A DNA stretch of 64,000 nucleotides, from positions 1 through 64,000 of the forward strand of contig JALBCR010004079.1 of assembly GCA_030710515.1 (NCBI GenBank), in the 5' to 3' direction. The notes under the pieces were generated by a model, which did not search any database, had not been told where the DNA came from, and was given only the letters and a program-made list of their open reading frames with translations. Every line of letters starts with the position of its first letter. Positions within the stretch are counted from its first letter, which is position 1. The translations under genes were made by a program, and so were the position numbers. The stretch is from Abscondita cerata (lineage: Eukaryota > Arthropoda > Insecta > Coleoptera > Lampyridae). Below are positions 22,201 through 33,845 of this stretch, in pieces.

Positions 22201-25200
22201 TAAAGTTTACGTGAAAAAATTGAAATAAGTCGGTTGTTTGGCGATCATTCCCGTAGCAGCAGAGACGTTGCTGAACAGTTTCACTTTCTCCAATGTGCAC
22301 CGATTACTGTAGTACCTGAATTATATAAAATGTGGAAAAAAAATCGGTTAAGCTATTGTGTGAACATAAACGTTATTACATTGATTTTTTGTACTTTGAA
22401 TAACTTTTAACGAGCCCAAGTCGTTGTAGTATTTTATGGCTGAATTTATGGGTAATTTTATGTTTTTGTGTATAACTTTTGGAGTAATACATATATCAAC
22501 AATGATAAACTGTGTTAACAAAGAAACAGTTAATTTTTGACAGTTTTAGAGATTTCTTAATTATATGCAAAATATGTCTACATTTCAGAGTTTTTTCTGC
22601 TCTAAATATTTTCGGGGAAAATGGATACAAAAGTGTCTAAAAGCAATTCACTTAAAATATGACGTTCATAATTATTTTTCCCCAATGGTTACCAATGTAT
22701 CACTGGTTCCATCAATAAGTCAAGTATCTATAATATAAAACAACCTCGATTAAACAAATACCTGTCTGTTGTGGCAATAAGAAGTAATATCATTTGTAAC
22801 AGATGCAGATCGATGTATAATATAAAACAACTTTGATTTATTTATTTATTTATTCGTATGGTACATTTTACATATTGTATTGTGATGTAAGTGTTATGTA
22901 TGGTACCCCAGAAGATCAGTATAAACATGTATAGTGTGGTGACGAAATCGTGTGCAATAGTGGATTGGTTCGTCTTGGCAAAGCATTTGCTTCAAGGTTC
23001 AGGAAAACCACTAAAACCTAAACATGCCAACCCTTACTCACCTTAGTATTCATATGTAAGTGTAAACATTATAGAATGTAAATAAGAACATAAAATATAA
23101 CAGCACAACAACTTCGATGGAACAAGAAGGTAGGAAAGATAAGCCGGGGTATAAAAAGCGGCGGTAAAAAAAGTGTCCAGAAAAAAACCGCCGGAAAAAA
23201 AGCCGAAAAAACCTTGGAAAAGAGTCGACAAACAAAACCGCGGTATAAAAAGAGTGGTGTGTAAAACCCGCGGAAAAAGCTTTGAGAAAAACAAATCCGG
23301 TGGCTTTTATTTTGACGGATTCTACATTTTTATTAATTAAAGATTGTAACTTAATGAAAAATAATAAATAATCAAAGTATTATAATTAACCATGTAGTTA
23401 ACCAATTGATAGTTTATGTATGCATCGGTGTGCATTTATGGTGTGCTTAATTAGACCCATTTACATTATAATATTGATAATAGCAACTTTTTTAATCTGC
23501 TAAATGTAGTGCTTTCTAAATTTTAGAAACCATTACATTCGTTCAAATTATCATAACACTTACCCACTACTAGCAATGTCGCCCTTGTCTAACAAACTTA
23601 ATGTTGATATTTTTAATAATAACGTCAATGCCCTTCTAACTATAATTAAAAATAAAATATCCCAATTATAGAAAGATAAAGGTACTTACTCATATATTTC
23701 CTTTTTGGAAATTTTTTGTCGGTCGATTTAACAAACGTGGTATAACTACTTTTTTTCCGCCGGTATTTTTTTCGGCGGCTTTTCTTTTCGCCATCTTTTT
23801 TATCGGGTTTATATTCCCCTGCTTTTTATTCCTCTTTCGATAAAACAAATACATGTTTTGGCAAAAAGAAGTAATGCCATCACCAACGATTATATACAGA
23901 GTGGAACAAAAGTCTGGAAACGCTCAATTATCTCACAAATGGGTAGTACGAATTGTACAACATGTACAACATTTTGGATAAGTATATTTTGGGATACGAA
24001 GATTCCAGATTTGATATCTGCAATGTTGCCATATTTAATTACTTGGAATTCTATTTGCACGGACAGTTTTATTTAATTTAAGACCTTCCTAACTTTATCA
24101 AATATTGAGTGTTGCATTATGGTTGAACTCGTATTGAAGGGGACATTCAATAATGATATAATATATGGGGTGATCCAAAGTTAGTAATAATATCAGAAAA
24201 CGGTAAATCTGGCAACTTGCAGATGTCAATCTGGAATCTTCGTATCCCAAAATATACTTATCCAAAATGTTGTACAACTCGTACTACCCATTTGTGAGAT
24301 AATTGAGCGTTTACAGACTTTGTTCCACTCTGTATAAGGTGACAACATAAAGTTACATATTAAAACATATTGTGTACCAAATGGTTTTGAAATTTGAAAA
24401 CCAAGAATCGGGAAAAAATATTTTCAAACTCGTAAACTCGCGCCTACACGGAAAGTTAACAACAACTTCGTTAATTTAAAATACAATTCCCTGTATATAA
24501 TACATTTTTGAATTGAAGCCCAACATAAAGTGTATTGAAATAAAAAACAAAATAAAATACGAATCTGAAATTTTTGTTTTGTTTCTTTGTAAAATTAACA
24601 TAAAAAAACTTTTTACAAAAGGAGGCTATATTATAAATATTTATATTTACTTTCTGAAAACAATAACAATTAAAAAATAAAATAATTTATCTAAAGAAAT
24701 TCATAGATCTAAAAAATAATGACAAAATCGGAGATCTCATCTAATAGCAATTAAAGAAATTTGTAAGCTTTTATTGAAATTTAAAAAAAAATTGAATAAT
24801 TGAATTTTTAATATATTGTAATTTGTTTAAACAAAAACAATTTAAAAAGTAAATAATGGCATTAAGAATAAAAAGTGAGTAAAAATAATTTTAAAAATTG
24901 AATAATGGTAGAAAGAAACTACTCGACAGTGACTAAAAAATTTTATTGAAAAGAAAAGCGAAAATTGATCATGAAAAAATCTATGATCAATTTAAAAAAA
25001 GAAAATTGAAAATTTCCTATACCCAATTTCTCTCGAATGCAGAAAGTGTCATTTAAAAAATTGACTTTTTGGTCATTTTTGATTGTGATATTTGAAAATC
25101 GCTTGTGACCATATGGTACAAAATGAAACCGGCAGCAGGATATCAGAAGTAAGCCTGGAACTCCAGCCAACTGCTCCGTACATTTTATTTTATAATCTCA

Positions 25201-26204
25201 ACTGATTTGCGAGATACAAATTTTTCGTTAACTATTACAGACTATTTTTTTGGAAAAAAGGACATATGTCAAAAAACGGTCAAGGATAAGATAATATAAG
25301 TTAGGTTATATAAACCCAGGTTAATCGACTCATGTAAAAGAAATTATAGGTTTGTATTTAAAATAGTAACTTTTGGCACACCCTATATAGGTGAAGGTCT
25401 AAAAATATTTTAAATAGAAAAAAATGATCGGTTATGGCCGCATACCAAATTTCATCAAAATAGTTTCGGGAACGGATTATTTCACTATTATTGACTTTAC
25501 TAAAAGTATAAACGAAGCGAAGTGAAGAAAGCAAAACATATTACTTATGGTTGTTTGCTCCAACACGACTTAAAGTTAAGCCCTGCTTAAATATACTTAG
25601 ATACAATTGTTAAAACCATAGCACCGATTGTTGTTAAACATTGCTTTAGTTTAAGTCGGGTTGGTGCAACCGACTATTAGTTTCTCCCCTAATTATTAGA
25701 ATTATTCTTCTCAAGCAGCTTATGTCAACTTAAATTTTACATTTTTCTGTTTCAAAATATCTTTACTGCTATGGTCTCGAAACTTGTTATATCAGAGCAG
25801 GTATAGTTTTCGCAGAATGGATTGGAAAAGCTTTGACTAATGGTGCCAAAAACAAAATCAAAATTTTCTATTGTTTCACAAGCCGCTTTTAAAATATCAA
25901 ATATTTGGTCTTGATTTATTAAATCTGTGTTTCAGAGCACAAAAATTGCAACTTGCGCGTACAACATTAACTGGTACGAAGAAAATTTGGAATTTCAAAC
26001 TATGATCAAATTTATGGTACTACGTTCTAACAAGCCATTAATTATAAGAAGTGCTTCGGTAAGCGACGTGTCCTTTGCAAGCTTCACGAAGGTGTATTTT
26101 CACTCAAGATTATTTTTAGTTTAATAAATTGATTGTTGTAGGTTATGAGTACCACGTACTTAGCGATGATGTACAAAGTGATGATATTAAGTGAATCTAA
26201 ATAG
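19229..26204 (+). CDS. insect odorant receptor (7tm_6 family), four exons
   Basis: Spliced from 19229-19944, 19995-20208, 25936-26091 and 26142-26204: 1149 nt, 382 residues, normal for the family. Donors are GTAAGC, GTACGT and GTGTAT, acceptors all AG, and the phases fit at every junction. Insect odorant receptors are seven-helix membrane proteins with intracellular N-terminus that form ligand-gated cation channels with Orco in sensory neurons. Hydrophobic segments lie near residues 27-50, 60-80, 112-135, 170-205, then two in exon 2 (MLLMYAVILAIIF; YMIIFIGYGVLCW) and one at the C-terminus. The family-typical C-terminal block appears in exon 3 (AYNINWYEENL, then SNKPLIIRSASVSDVSF), and the last exon ends MILSESK. 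The start was chosen as the first Met before the first helix; I saw no upstream coding exon. Intron 2 is 5.7 kb and full of repeats. Which receptor this is cannot be told. Confidence 0.9.
20209..23129. other. first half of odorant receptor intron 2
   Basis: A+T-rich intronic DNA. Isolated CAGGGT-type repeat ends occur at about 21084 and at 21643-21716 (CAGGGTGTTCC ... ATACCCTG, about 74 bp), probably relics of Tc1/mariner MITEs. The ORFs at 21236-21527 show no resemblance to receptor exons. Confidence 0.5.
23130..23830. mobile_element. candidate foldback element with inverted terminal A-tract arrays
   Basis: An A-tract/GC array (about 23135-23305: AAAAAAGTGTCCAG, CCGCCGGAAAAAAAGCCG) opens the segment. 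The inverted form (about 23750-23830: TTTTTTTCCGCCGG, TTTTTTTCGGCGGC) closes it. The unique-looking middle includes the segment shared with 15905-16050. Long terminal repeats built of short tandem units are known from Foldback/Galileo-type elements. No transposase was seen and no target duplication was identified. Confidence 0.5.
23897..24332. mobile_element. TA-flanked MITE with CAGAGTGG ends (436 bp)
   Basis: The left arm starts CAGAGTGGAACAAAAGTCTG and the right arm ends with its complement (CAGACTTTGTTCCACTCTG). TA flanks both ends. The arms match for more than 100 bp, including TGGATAAGTATATTTTGGGA on the left and its complement near 24250. Tc1/mariner-type non-autonomous element in the receptor intron. 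Confidence 0.85.
24940..25460. mobile_element. diverged copy of the 47464-48267 MITE family
   Basis: Shares, in order, TTTCTCTCGAATG, TTGTGATATTTGAAAAT, CCATATGGTACAAAATG and CTTTTGGCACACCCTATA with 47770-48140. The ends are eroded. Lies in odorant receptor intron 2. Confidence 0.65.
25553..25680. mobile_element. short palindromic MITE, copy 1
   Basis: The arms TTTGCTCCAACACGACTTAA and TTTAAGTCGGGTTGGTGCAA are inverted. The centre ACTTAGATACAATTGTTAAA is shared word for word with the copy at 39355-39490. Confidence 0.7.
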
Positions 26205-26955
26205 CAGGTACATGTTTCTTAAGCAATAAATCATGTGATTATGTAGTTACTTATATTTGTTGTCTTTATGTAATTGAATTAATAAAATGGCAGGTGGTAC
26301 TTAAAGCAAACAATTCCGAATTCTAATAACTAAGGGTTGACTGTTTTATTAAGATCAGCTTTTGTACACAATACAAAAGGATAATTAACAACTCAACATC
26401 CTTTTAACGATCCATTTATCCCAATAGTACTAAAAAAATAAGCTTTAAAAGCGAGGGTTTCAATTTTCTTAGAAAGGATTACAAGCTACAACTCGACTGT
26501 AAGTTAATGACCTTAAAAGCTTTACATTTTGATCCAAATTAGAAACTATAGATTTTAACATTTTAGTACAAAGGTAAAATTAATAGTCACAATGACATTG
26601 ATTAGTTATTTAATTTTATTCGAATAAATGCAGTCTCGCTAAAATTACCAAAGCTATAATGAGATGACTTTTCAACTTTTTCCGTCAATTAATTAAAGAA
26701 AGGACAAAGAAATATTTATTTCAAAATAATTGTTAGTAAGGGAAGGCCGTTTTAATATCAATATAAATAATAAATTGCATTTGATATGTTCACTCCCTAA
26801 CACAACTGCAAAAAGCCTACTCACACCACTCAAAATTCGGTTTAAATTATGGCTAAAATCTCTTTCAAACAAAGCTATTGATTGCAAAATTGAATTGGTA
26901 AGAAATACTACGTTCCTGGTCTAGTCAGTTTAAAACGAAAAACAATAAACGTTCA
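26205..26955. other. 3' flank of the odorant receptor
   Basis: Contains the receptor 3' UTR; an AATAAA lies near 26280. An ORF at 26730-26924 ends in a plausible GTAAGA donor (about 26899) but matches no family I know. Confidence 0.4.
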
Positions 26956-27490
26956 GTTACCAGTTTAGGATACATGGAGGTTGGTGACACATACAGGGTG
27001 GCCCATTAGTGCGAGGAAGGTGGATATCTCTGAAAATATTGGGGTTAGAAAAAAACGTTTGCAATAAAAGTTGTGTAAATCAATGAGCTGCGCATTTTTA
27101 AATTATTTTCGTGTATACAGGGTGTTCCATAAAAGTGCGGCATACCAAAGCTATTTTAGGGGTGGGTGTGTGTTGTGGTTTTGAGTAGTTTTTGGTTTTT
27201 CCTTTGTGGTTGTGTTGTAGGTGTGTTGTCCTTGTTGTGTTTGGTGGTTTTTTTGGTTGTGAGTCCGACACACTTTCCCTCTGCACGTCTTAAATATTTC
27301 GATTTCCTAACCTATTGTTTTTGATACATTGTAAACTTCATATTTTCGGATGTTGAAGCTATTTTGACAAGAAATTCAAAATCATTTAGTCCAACAAAAT
27401 TACTGTGTGTCGCATTCGGCAATAGGAATCCACTTACAAAGTATCAAATATATATGTATCACCAACCTCCATGTATCCTAAACTGGTAAC
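26956..27490. mobile_element. composite MITE with GTTACCAG ends
   Basis: The ends are near-perfect inverted copies of about 40 bp (GTTACCAGTTTAGGATACAT at 26956; its complement ends at 27490). Inside lie two CAGGGTG-type repeat ends (about 26993 and 27118) and a G/T-rich stretch (27155-27255), suggesting further nested insertions. Confidence 0.7.
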
Positions 27491-27757
27491 TATTTCCACT
27501 AGGATGAGCGTTCACAACTATCTAGAGAATAATAAAAATATTAATACAGACAGACAACTCAAAAAATCCGCTTTCAATGATGTGCAACAATCTAAACTTC
27601 AGGTAATAAATTACTTAGTTTAAAAATTATTTTATTAGTTAGTTGAATATGAATACAATATACAAATGTGTTATGTCGTCATTAATAAAAGTTTGAGCTG
27701 TGAATTTTGAATTACTAATTATAAAATAACCAGTTTTCTCACTAAATGAGCAATATA

Positions 27758-28869
27758 CAGGGTGTTTCTGAAAGGTGTGTACATGGCTTTACCAGAGGTT
27801 GTCTGGGTCAAAATAAACCGTTTGACATCAATTTACCTATAACCAACAGCGCACCATAAGGGCGCCAGAGGGCGTCAAACTTTCAAAAAATATTGTATAT
27901 TGGGAATAACTCGAGAACGATTTTGTTCCGCTTTTTGTATGCTGGTTGTCTGCTTCCAAAGACGTTTTTCTGATGTCAGGAAAAGTCGCTTCCATATGGG
28001 CACTGTCAAATAAATGATAATATTTTAAAAACCGTCAACGATACGAAACCAAAATAATTCTGACAAATAAAACAAACAATTTGAAAATTTTTTTCTCTCT
28101 TGTTAAATTGCGCTAATGTTTTCGATCAGAAAAAAATTTAAATCATCCCTGCAAGGCGCATTCATACGCTTACAAATTCAAGTAGACTGCTAGTAGGCTA
28201 TGTGATCATCTCAATCCGATTTGGGAACCTTTGTGCGTAAACCGCTCTCCCGACAATTGCCACTGCAAAAACCCAACACTAACAGCATATCAGTCTGTGT
28301 AGCTCATTTTCAAGTGAGTAATCTTAGATTCGATTTTTGGGAAGGTTCGGAAAATGAATATCATAAATGGTAGGTTTGATTGACATGATCGCATAGCCTA
28401 CTAGCAGTCTACTTGAGTTTCTAAGCGTATGAATGCGCATTGCAGGAATATTATTTTAATTTTTTTTTGATCGAACTAATAACATTAGCCCAATTTAAGT
28501 AAAGAGAAAAAGTTTTCAAAATTGTTCGTTTTATTTTTCAGAATTATTTTAGTTTCGTATCGTTCACGGTTGTTAAAATATTATCATTTATTTGATAGTG
28601 TCCGTATGAAAGCGACTTTTCTGGCATCAAGAAATTGTCCACATTACACAGGAAAACGTCTTCGAAGCAGACAACCAGCATACAAAGCGGAACAAAATGC
28701 GTCGAACCGTTCTCGAGTTATTCCCAATATTCAATATTTTTTTGGAAAGTTTGACCCCTCTGCCGCCCTTATGGTGCACTTTTGGTTATAGGTAAATTGG
28801 TGTCAAACGGTCTATTTAAGCCAGAGAACCTCTGGTAAAGCCATGCACACACCCTTCAGAAACACCCTG
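27758..28869. mobile_element. foldback MITE with about 480-bp arms
   Basis: Starts CAGGGTGTTTCTGAAAGGTG and ends CACCCTTCAGAAACACCCTG, with TA at 27756-27757 and 28870-28871. The left arm to about 28210 and the right arm from about 28385 are inverted copies, including the CGTCAAAC/GTTTGACC, AGTAGACTGCTAGTAGGCTA and CTTCCAAAGACGTTTT blocks. Only about 170 bp is single-copy. The 89-codon ORF in the right arm is incidental. Confidence 0.85.
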
Positions 28870-29929
28870 TATATATTTGTATCTACCTAAGATGTATATA
28901 CATGTATGAATAATTAAAAGTTGACAGCTCATTTTTTTTTACTTTGATAGGATGACAACATAATGCATTGTATAACCAAAAATCATATAACCTATTATAA
29001 TGGTCTTTACTAAGAAATCCCAACAGTTAAGTTATATTTACGTGTTCTTTATACACGAGATTTGGTTCACATAATGCATTTGTTCTCATGGCCTACTTGG
29101 GTAATATAATAATTTTAAAATGTGCAATTTATTACCGGAAAAATTGAATGCCCAAAAATTACAAAATACATTTTAAAAAATAAAGGTGTTAACACTTTAA
29201 TTCCAACAATTTTTTCATAACTTCATGATAACGGGAATATCGGATTGTTTTGAAAACACAGTTTTTTCGAATAGCTTTGGAACTGCTCGTAATTTTCAAG
29301 TTTACTCATCAGAATTTGAAACACCATAATAAATTGTACACCATTGCCGATTTAACCAAAATTGCATCCTTGCACTGAATCTGAGCAAAGAAAGTTAAAG
29401 TAACGTTATCAAAAACATTCAATATGCAGCAATTATTAAATTAAAAACAAATATTTCTTTATTTTCATGTGAAACTCGCATTTAGCGTCCTCTAAATACC
29501 CCAAAAAGTGTTTTTGGCGACTATAATTTTTTTTTAAACTGAACTGCCATTTTGTGCATCTTAAATCAATAATCAGTAGAGTTTTGGCAAAATTATATAA
29601 TAAAGTTTTGTCTGCCCATTCAATCAACCATTTTAAAGTTTTAGCTCTGTAATTAATTAAATCAGTGGTCCAAAATCATTATCGCAAAAAATTAATGACA
29701 TTTTTGCAGGTTTTACGACATTTCAAATTTTGGTTTTATTACCATTTTTTCAAAATTAAGTGACCCTTTTGCAAATTTGTTAGTCACATAAATACATTTC
29801 AAATGAAAGTTGCCTTTCTTCGTAAAGGCTACAAAATGACGTAATTAGTTTTTGGTTTGTTCATCAGCTTGAAGGACATTAGAAGGTCAATTTTTTTATT
29901 GAAGTGCAAACTTATTTTTTGTTGCGCTA
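28870..29929. other. intergenic DNA, nothing recognised
   Basis: A+T-rich. No coding resemblance and no terminal repeats, apart from a phrase TTCTTTATACACGA (about 29043) repeated at about 34861. Confidence 0.35.
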
Positions 29930-30049
29930 TACAGTGCGTCCCAAATGTATAAATTAATTTAAAAATCAGGTGCTTATTTTTTAGAAAAACGCTCACCCCG
30001 TCGTTTTTTATTTTTAGATATCCACTTTTCTAGTTTACTATCATGTATA

Positions 30050-31302
30050 CAGGGTGTCCGTAAAATAAATTTTTAAATTGAAACCCCACTTTTTTGTATT
30101 TTTATTCTATTTTTCTTAAATATCTGAACATTTTTCAAATTACATGTCCTGTACCTATCTTTAACCGTTTTCGAAAAATGCCGGATGAAGAAACATCAGT
30201 GAATTCTAATGTCTAATTTGAAAATAACTCAGATCTGTCAATTGTTATTTACCGTTACCAAGGCAATAAATAAACAATGTTATTATTTCTTTGTGTAAGT
30301 CAGATTCCGTGTGTAACGTGTCAAATTAGCCTTTATCAAAACAACTTGAAGTTTTGCTATTGTTGGAAGAAAATACACGTACTCCTCTGTCGCAGATTGC
30401 TGTTAATTTTAATATGCCGAAATTCGTTGTTCATAGGATGGTTCGAAAGTAAAAATATCACCCATACAAAGTTATTTCAATACAATAGTTGTTTGAAGAT
30501 GATTTCGATAGACGAATTGAGTTTTGTGAACTCATGCAAAATATGTGCAATTTAAATAACGATTTAGTAAAAAACATCTTATTTCGATGAAGCTACGTTC
30601 TGTTTAAGTGATAATGTAAACAGACAAAATTGTCGATATTAGGCAACAGAAAATCCGCATTAGATGATGGAAGTTCATAGCCAATAACCTCCAAAGTTAA
30701 ACGTGTGGTGTGGAATAGTTCGCGGAAGAGTAATAAGTCCATTTTTATTTAAACATCTCTAACTGGAGAAGTATATCTTCAATTTCTGGAATTTGAATTA
30801 GTTTCAGCATTGGTAGCTTTATTTCCAAATCCATTAAAGCCAAATTCTCCTGATGACAAATTGATGTTCCAGCATGATGATGCTCCTCCGCACTATGCCG
30901 CCACTGTTCGTACATTTTTGAACGAAACTCTTCCCAACCGGTGGATCGGACGAAGAGGGCCTATTAAATGCCCTGTCGGATCGCCAGACCTAAAACCCTT
31001 AGATTTTTTTTATGAGGCTACTTCAAATCCAAAATATTTGTTGATAGACCAGATAATTTGCAGCAATTGAGCGGTTGGAAATGGTTGAAAATGTACAAAG
31101 AAAGTTTGTTGATCGTCTTGGACATTGTCAAGCTGTAAACGGCTCACGTTTTGAACATTTAGTTTAATTTCTTGTTTGTTTGTTTGTCTTTTTAATTTAA
31201 AGTTTGGCTGTTTTAGATATTTAATTACGTTTCTGCATCCGGTATTTTTTATTTATTTAAAAATGCAAATTGATGGTTGTAACTTACTTTAGGGACACCC
31301 TG
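30050..31302 (+). mobile_element. Tc1/mariner element (1253 bp), decayed
   Basis: Termini CAGGGTGTCCGTAAA (30050) and TTTAGGGACACCCTG (31302), with TA on both sides. Between them is a broken transposase: blocks resembling HPYKVISIQ and RRIEFCELMQ (about 30465-30540), then QHDDAPPHY and SPDLKPLDFF (about 30855-31010), with 41 residues between the last two catalytic Asp, ending near 31167. It sits inside the element at 29930-31362. Confidence 0.8.
30810..31167 (+). pseudogene. Tc1/mariner transposase C-terminal remnant
   Basis: An open stretch of 86 codons carries the second and third catalytic motifs (QHDDAPPHY; GSPDLKPLDFF) and PNRWIGR between them. Downstream, after a frame break, GSHFEHLV closes the protein, as in relatives. 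The N-terminal half lies in other frames upstream with stops. Confidence 0.75.
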
Positions 31303-31371
31303 TATACTAAAAAAAATGTACCTGCATTTTAAATGAATTTATACATTACATTTGTGACGCAAATGTCCCAG

Positions 31372-32400
31372 TTGATGAAGCATTAGGAATCATGCAAACG
31401 AAACTTCAAGAAGGTGAAAATCTCTACGAAAGAACCACGCTGCTAGTAGAAGAAATAATAAAGCTACTAAAATGATGCCTCAAGAACACGTATTTCCAGG
31501 AGAAATACATATTCTTCGCTCAAGAAGAAGAGCTTCCAATGGGTTCATCTCTATCACCAGTCGTCGCCATCATCTACATGAACTGGTTTGAATCTTAGGT
31601 CATAGAATCATACCCAAGATATGGCTTAGATATTGTAGGCGACACCTTCATAATTTGGAACCACAGTAATCGACACCTAGACCTTTTCCTACATCATCTA
31701 AACAACATCAAATCATCCATCAAATTCACGATATAAAAGGAAAAAGAGAGGACTCACTTTCTTTCTTAGACGTTTATGTAAAGAAAAACAAGGGAATCAT
31801 GGAAACAACTGTTTACAGGAAACCGACACACACACCGGTCGATATCTTAATTTTACATCCAACACGAAATCACAAACCAGTCGAGATTCTAAAAACTGCA
31901 TATATGAAGTTCCATGTGAATGTGACCAGTCATACGTGGGAGAAACCAAAAGACCTCTGGACGTCAGACTGAAAGAACACCGGAGAAGGGAAATTTCTAA
32001 ATCGGCATCGCGCAACATTCCTGGGATAACCAACATCAAAAGAAATGGTCGGAAGTGAAGATCATACAGAGAGGAACATTGGTACAAAGAAAAATTAAAG
32101 AAGCAGTATTCATCAAGAAGGAGATCTTCAGCCAGCCAAGAGCCAAGATAAGCAACATATGGAAACCAATAATCGAACGTCTAAATCAACTCAAACTTCA
32201 CTAAGAGCCAAGTTGTACAAGCTCCGCTTAAAAGTTTATGGTTTAATTTCTAAGGATACAATTGTGACAATAATTATCGTCTAGGAAATTAAACCAAAGT
32301 TAATTTTAAGGGGACATTGTACAACTAGGCCTTAGTTTTCATTAATTAATCATCTGTTTCGCCAGCTCACACTTCGTACGCTTCAATAAACATCTCTTTA
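31372..32400 (+). mobile_element. Penelope-like retroelement, 5'-truncated and broken
   Basis: Frames on + match Penelope-like elements: the reverse transcriptase end (DTFIIWNHSNRHLDLFLHHL near 31640-31705, SFLDVYVKKNKGIMETTVYR near 31760-31820), then the GIY-YIG endonuclease (YEVPCECDQSYVGETKRPLD near 31905-31960, followed by VRLKEH). The last codons LNQLKLH end near 32205, with about 200 bp of probable 3' untranslated sequence. There are several frameshifts and a missing upstream part. The reverse transcriptase active-site motif reads GDT rather than the usual two Asp. Confidence 0.8.
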
Positions 32401-33040
32401 GTATACAGGATCACTGGTAATTGATACATTCCTTTGGAGATCTGATAGAACAAAAGGTAAGGAGTAAATTTAACCATATATGTATTATACAAAACTCAAT
32501 GGATTTTGAGATATTTCGATTTTCAATTTTTCTTAAAAAAATGATGTTAATATGTTAAAATGTAATTTTCAAAAAATTTACACCAACTTCGTGGAACTTT
32601 TTTGATGGAATACTTGCCCAACACTATGGTCTTCTGTATGGAATAAAGAATATCCCTTAGCATTTCCATCATGTGATAATTTCAAAGAAAAACTTGTACA
32701 AAATAATTTTTCAAAATCAGATGTGATAATTCTTTGAGGTTTTTTCAAATAATTCTCAACGCTTCTTGCGTACAAATTGTGTTAAAACTTCCTTGTTGCA
32801 ATAGCTATCGAACAAGCTGCGAATCTTACAACAAACCCTTAACAGTTCCAAAAAAAATAGTAAAAATGAAGCAGTCGACGGAACTTATTTAACTGCTGTC
32901 CACCATTAGACCTTACACGTTCTCCATGTGAAGTGGGCGGATAAACAACTGAAAGTAGAATATGACATTTCAATCGTATAACTTTTTGACAGTCTTAAGT
33001 TCATATTTGAAGATTCTTTGTTATAACTAGTTGTATTAAG
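32401..33040. other. intergenic DNA, nothing recognised
   Basis: The ORF on - at 32578-32775 has no resemblance I recognise. No terminal repeats. Confidence 0.35.
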
Positions 33041-33845
33041 TTCTTTAAGTTCGGTTTTGTAGATTTTCGTTGTTATTGTTGTTTAACAGAAATGGCCGCT
33101 TATAGCAATGCAGAATACGCCGACATCTTATTTGTATACGGATATTGCGATGGGAATGCTGCAGAAGCTCGTCGGGAATATGAACGTCGCTTTCCAAACC
33201 GTCGCACACCGAATGTTCGTGTATTTAGTACGACATATCGAAATGTCGCAGAAAATGGTTCAGTGAAACGTCGGCGAGTGGACGCCGGTGCTCCTCGCGT
33301 ATATCAACCAGATGATGAGGAAGAAATATTAACCATTTTGAGGATAACCCAGGCACTTTAACTGCTAAAGTGGCGCGGCAAACTGGTGCGTCACAATGGA
33401 AAGTCTGGTCTACGATACGCGGCGTTGGATGCCATCCTTAGCATTATATCCCTGTTTAGAGCTTAGATGAAGGTGATCCTGGAAGGAGATTAGAATTCTG
33501 CCGCTTTATGTTAAATTCAGATGCAGAGGATGAAAACTTCTTAACCAACATTTTATGGACGGACGAATCTAAATTTAATCGCGAGGGCCCTATTGGGCGA
33601 AAGAAAATTCCACATTTAATAAGGGAAACTAGTATCCAAAGGAAGTTTTCAGAAAATGTATAGATAGGAGTTGATGGCCGCTATTTAATAGGTCCTTACT
33701 TTTTACCTCAACATTTAAACGGAGAGATCTATGAAGATTTTCTAGAAAATCACCTGCAGGAGCTTCTAGAAGATGTTCCTTTAGCCGCCAGAGCGCGAAT
33801 GATTTTCAGCACGACGGTTGATTCAGAATTAAACTTTCTTTGATA
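33040..33845 (+). pseudogene. truncated Tc1/mariner (DUF4817-like) transposase
   Basis: Begins with a Met at 33092 and an N-terminal helix-turn-helix typical of these transposases (YADILFVYGYCDGNAAEARR, then FPNRRTP). It is open to 33361. After frame breaks it continues through LWTDESKF (first catalytic Asp, about 33555) and YEDFLENHLQELLEDVP (about 33730). It stops at the start of the second motif (CAGCACGACGG, about 33810). The C-terminal third and both termini are missing. Confidence 0.8.

Larger units (their letters stand above)
29930..31362. mobile_element. outer element with CAGTGCGTCcCAAATGTA-like ends
   Basis: TGCGTCCCAAATGTATAAAT at about 29935 and its imperfect complement (TTTATACATTACATTTGTGACGCA, ending about 31362) bracket the Tc1/mariner element at 30050-31302. 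The internal terminal sequence (AATTTAAAAATCAGGTGC; GTACCTGCATTTTAAATGAA) also matches inverted. About 180 bp remains without the insertion, so this is probably a MITE. Confidence 0.55.

Noticed and set aside
26730..26924. ORF ending in a GTAAGA donor after the odorant receptor, with a possible next exon near 27500
   Set aside because: The joined reading meets a stop soon and resembles no family; the MITE between them makes a chance match likely.
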